This document shows, one piece after another, positions 5,699-7,487 of a stretch of DNA of 7,487 nt. Within the stretch, counting starts at the first letter, position 1; each line of letters starts with the position of its first letter. The translations under genes were made by a program, and so were the position numbers. Under the pieces are notes generated by a model. It searched no databases. It was given only the letters and a program-made list of their open reading frames with translations, and was not told where the DNA came from. This DNA comes from Clostridia bacterium (GTDB lineage Bacteria > Bacillota_A > Clostridia > Oscillospirales > CAG-272), in contig JAFTRT010000089.1 of NCBI GenBank assembly GCA_017462145.1, forward strand, positions 1-7,487. The letters are read 5' to 3'.

Positions 5699-6391
5699 AT
5701 GAGTCTGGAATATTTGGAACGGAATACAGCCGCCATTCGAGAACGGATCACCCGTGCCGCAGAGAAAGCGGGACGGCAGGAGCCGCTTCTCATTGCGGCG
5801 GTGAAATATGCACAGCCCGAGGAGATCGATTATTTGCACCGTGTGTGCGGCATCGATCATATTGGGGAAAATCGGGTACAACAGCTGTTGGCGCATTGGG
5901 AGGCCATTGACTGCCAAGGGCTGAATATCCACTTTATCGGCTCGCTTCAAACCAATAAAGTCAAGTATATCATTGATAAAGTCTGCATGATCCATTCCTT
6001 GGATTCCTTGAAGCTGGCGGCTGAGATCGACCGTCAGGCCAAGAAGCATGGGCTGGTCATGGACGTGTTGGTGGAGATCAACAGCGGAGCAGAGCAATCC
6101 AAGGGAGGTGTGCTTCCCGAGGAGGCGGCAGACTTCTGCGCTGCACTGTCTGCGTTTGACGGACTTCGTCTGTGCGGTTTTATGACCATGGCCCCCAAAT
6201 GCGAGCAAAAAGAGGATTATTTGAAATATTTTGGACAAACTTATGCGCAAGTCCTTGACATTTGGTCAAAAAAATTGCATAATATAGGTAAGCCTGTTCT
6301 CTCCATGGGAATGAGTGAGAGCTTTGAGGAAGCCATTGCCTGCGGTTCGGATATGATTCGTGTGGGACGGGGCTTTTTCGTAAAAGATTGA
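5699..6391 (+). CDS. ylmE/yggS: YggS/PLPBP-family pyridoxal 5'-phosphate homeostasis protein
   Basis: This family binds pyridoxal 5'-phosphate on a single-domain TIM barrel. It balances vitamin B6 and amino/keto-acid pools rather than catalysing a known reaction. At 230 residues the length is typical. The cofactor lysine is Lys36 in AAVKYAQPEEI. Other family blocks are IGENRVQQLL (55-64), HFIGSLQTNKVK (78-89, Ser where His or Thr is common), EINSGAEQSKGG (126-137), GFMTMAP (160-166) and LSMGMSESFEEAI (201-213) followed by RVGRGFF, which forms the phosphate-binding end. The ATG follows the upstream stop without a gap (TAAATG) and has only a weak ribosome binding site, consistent with coupled translation. 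Position before sepF matches the Bacillus ylmE-ylmF order. Its 3' end also contains a promoter for sepF. Confidence 0.95.
   Translation: MSLEYLERNTAAIRERITRAAEKAGRQEPLLIAAVKYAQPEEIDYLHRVCGIDHIGENRVQQLLAHWEAIDCQGLNIHFIGSLQTNKVKYIIDKVCMIHSLDSLKLAAEIDRQAKKHGLVMDVLVEINSGAEQSKGGVLPEEAADFCAALSAFDGLRLCGFMTMAPKCEQKEDYLKYFGQTYAQVLDIWSKKLHNIGKPVLSMGMSESFEEAIACGSDMIRVGRGFFVKD
6255..6283 (+). promoter_or_regulatory. Internal promoter for sepF inside ylmE, TTGACA-N17-CATAAT
   Basis: TTGACA (6255-6260), a 17-nt A-rich spacer and CATAAT (6278-6283) match the consensus at 11 of 12 positions. It lies about 145 nt before the sepF start and is embedded in ylmE codons. With the terminator after sepF it defines a one-gene transcription unit. 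Confidence 0.7.
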
Positions 6392-6427
6392 AAGAATTTT
6401 AGATTAAGATAAATCGGAGGATGAAAG

Positions 6428-6859
6428 ATGTTTAAGTTTACACGCAGACCCAACGACAATTATGGCGATTTCAACGAGGATGACGGCTACTACGATTTCG
6501 ATAAGAGTGCGGAATCCGCAGCCAACGAGTCGGACGGCTTCGGTATGGGAGCGCCTGCGGCTGCTGAGGCAGCACCCTCCTATCACGCTGCGCCTGCGTT
6601 GTCTCTGAAGATCATCAGCCCCAAGGGGTATGAGAGCGCATCCGAGATCGCAGACCATCTGATGAACGGCAATACGGTGCTTTTGAATTTGGAGACTATT
6701 TATCAGGACAGAAATCAGACCATCCGTCTGTTGGACTATCTGTCGGGTGCCATCCACGTATGCGGCGGTATTATGACCAAGGTTGGCAAGACTACCATCG
6801 TGGTCTCTCCCAAGAATGTGGATGTCAGCAGTATCGAGGCTATGATCGGCGGCAATTGA
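6428..6859 (+). CDS. sepF: Cell division protein SepF
   Basis: SepF polymerises at midcell, bundles FtsZ filaments and ties the Z-ring to the membrane. The 143-residue product has the conserved C-terminal domain at about 58-140: ISPKGYESASEIADHLMNG, TVLLNLE, then RLLDYLSGAIHVCGG and SPKNVDVS. Residues 1-57 are an acidic, then Ala/Pro-rich linker. The start at 6428 is firm: GGAGG at 6416-6420 has 7-nt spacing, and the in-frame TGA at 6422-6424 rules out a longer protein. The N-terminal MFKFTRRP is very short for the amphipathic membrane-targeting helix of Bacillus SepF, so membrane binding may be weak or differently arranged. Neighbours ylmE, ylmG and ylmH confirm the identity. A private promoter and terminator suggest independent dosage control. 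Confidence 0.95.
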   Translation: MFKFTRRPNDNYGDFNEDDGYYDFDKSAESAANESDGFGMGAPAAAEAAPSYHAAPALSLKIISPKGYESASEIADHLMNGNTVLLNLETIYQDRNQTIRLLDYLSGAIHVCGGIMTKVGKTTIVVSPKNVDVSSIEAMIGGN

Positions 6860-6878
6860 GTTTGATCCGCCTTGTTTG

Positions 6879-6916
6879 TCTGCCGCGCCCCAAGCCGAGC
6901 GCGGCAGATTTCTTTT
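6879..6916 (+). terminator. Strong intrinsic terminator between sepF and ylmG
   Basis: TCTGCCGCGC (6879-6888) and GCGCGGCAGA (6899-6908) form a perfect 10-bp GC-rich stem with a 10-nt loop, followed by TTTCTTTT (6909-6916). It begins 20 nt after the sepF stop. I see no good promoter between it and ylmG, so ylmG and ylmH would depend on read-through. Confidence 0.9.
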
Positions 6917-6957
6917 GAGCAGGACGGAACCCATTGTTACCGAAGGAGGAAACGATT

Positions 6958-7224
6958 TTGTCTCTTGTAATTGAGCTGGTTCGATACACGCTGTGGATCT
7001 TTTTGTCGGTCGTTCAGCTTGCGATGCTGGTGCGGGCGGTCATGTCGTGGTTCATGTTGGAACCCAATCGGCTGACGGATTTTTTGTATGCCGTGACCGA
7101 GCCCTTTATGATGCCCCTGCGCCGCTTGTTTGAAAAAATGAATTGGTTTCAGGAGCTACCCATCGACGTGTCGTCTATGGCAACCTTTATGATCCTTTCC
7201 GTGGTCTTGCTGCTGTTGTCATGA
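6958..7224 (+). CDS. ylmG: YggT/YlmG family small membrane protein, TTG start
   Basis: This 88-residue protein has two hydrophobic segments, about residues 8-31 and 70-87, around a polar loop. The loop carries family marks: RAVMSWF (26-32) and TEPFMMPLRR (47-56). YggT/YlmG proteins are membrane proteins linked by gene neighbourhood to division and envelope functions; no reaction is known. I place the start at TTG 6958 because AAGGAGG (6943-6949) sits 8 nt before it. A TTG at 6934 in the same frame would add eight residues but would put this ribosome binding site inside the gene. The stop overlaps the next start as ATGA, so ylmH translation is probably coupled. Confidence 0.9.
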   Translation: MSLVIELVRYTLWIFLSVVQLAMLVRAVMSWFMLEPNRLTDFLYAVTEPFMMPLRRLFEKMNWFQELPIDVSSMATFMILSVVLLLLS

Positions 7225-7487
7225 GTGAAGTGCGCAGAGACGAGGATGTGTGCCGAGTGCTGTATCCTCGTTTGGAGGATTGGAAACGTCAAGCCCAAAA
7301 GGGGGTTATGGCGGTCAGCGGCTTCCTCTATCCCAAGGAGTTGGTCCTCTCCGAGCGATATCTGACGGGGGTGGGAGCGCCCTTTGCTTCTTTCGGTGGC
7401 TATGAGGGGGCAGAGCGAAAGCGGATCTACTGCTTGCCCGAGTATATGGAGGGAATCGCCGTTCCGGATGATTTGTCGGATTACGGG
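7221..7487 (+). CDS. ylmH: YlmH-family RNA-binding protein, N-terminal part only
   Basis: The frame from the ATG at 7221 stays open for 89 codons to the window end. The visible part matches the N-terminal region of YlmH: SGFLYPKELVLSERYL (33-48) and the family block FGGYEGAERKRIYCLPEY (58-75). The C-terminal S4 RNA-binding domain that defines the family would lie beyond the window, so it is not seen. YlmH proteins associate with ribosomes or RNA and belong to the conserved ylm division cluster, usually followed by divIVA. The start overlaps the ylmG stop by four bases (ATGA) with no separate strong ribosome binding site, which indicates coupled translation. Confidence 0.9.
   Translation, partial: MSEVRRDEDVCRVLYPRLEDWKRQAQKGVMAVSGFLYPKELVLSERYLTGVGAPFASFGGYEGAERKRIYCLPEYMEGIAVPDDLSDYG

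Noticed and set aside
5525..6250. Minus-strand 241-codon open frame
   Set aside because: It is opposite the HlyD-like gene and ylmE, both well supported.
6915..6943. TTGAGC-N17-TACCGA as a ylmG promoter
   Set aside because: The -10 matches only two of six consensus bases and it overlaps the ribosome binding site.
6934..6957. Upstream TTG start for ylmG adding eight residues
   Set aside because: The strong AAGGAGG at 6943-6949 would lie inside the gene; it is placed correctly for the TTG at 6958.

Overview
The window looks like a chromosomal housekeeping stretch from a low-to-mid GC Firmicute, most likely a Clostridia member of the Oscillospiraceae/Ruminococcaceae type. The evidence is strong AGGAGG-type ribosome binding sites, a lysine riboswitch in front of dapA, the Firmicutes division cluster ylmE-sepF-ylmG-ylmH, and an intergenic repeat built from GAATGAAAAATGAA-like units. 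The lineage is an inference from gene order and style, not from any search.

Layout. Bases 1-752 hold the N-terminal 250 residues of dapA on the minus strand. Its leader (753-1048) carries a complete lysine riboswitch (L box) and a terminator, with a near-consensus promoter at 1055-1083. The plus strand then carries queA (tRNA queuosine synthesis, 1145-2218), closed by a strong terminator at 2269-2310. Next comes a small AT-richer two-gene operon (2493-3200). It encodes a DUF4160 protein and a DUF2442 protein with a C-terminal helix-turn-helix, and is driven by a perfect TTGACA-N17-TATAAT promoter with a palindrome in its spacer. Bases 3201-3454 contain no gene but are rich in structure: a hairpin, a near-copy of the queA 3' end, and a MITE-like repeat block enclosed by a 10-bp direct repeat. 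miaA (3455-4402) follows.

A new transcription unit appears to start at a promoter overlapping the miaA stop codon. It runs through an HlyD/membrane-fusion-like protein (4457-5698), ylmE/yggS (5699-6391), sepF (6428-6859), ylmG/yggT (6958-7224, TTG start) and the N-terminal 89 residues of ylmH (7221 to the window end). sepF is bracketed by its own near-consensus promoter inside ylmE and a strong terminator after it, so it can probably be made independently of its neighbours.

How the genes fit together. dapA (lysine and diaminopimelate supply) and the sepF cluster (division-site assembly) both serve cell-wall growth. queA and miaA both modify tRNA anticodon-loop nucleosides. The DUF4160/DUF2442-HTH pair does not fit either theme. 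With its own regulated promoter, lower GC, flanking terminator and queA-tail duplication, it looks like an acquired accessory cassette between two core tRNA-modification genes, and it is the most interesting part of the window.
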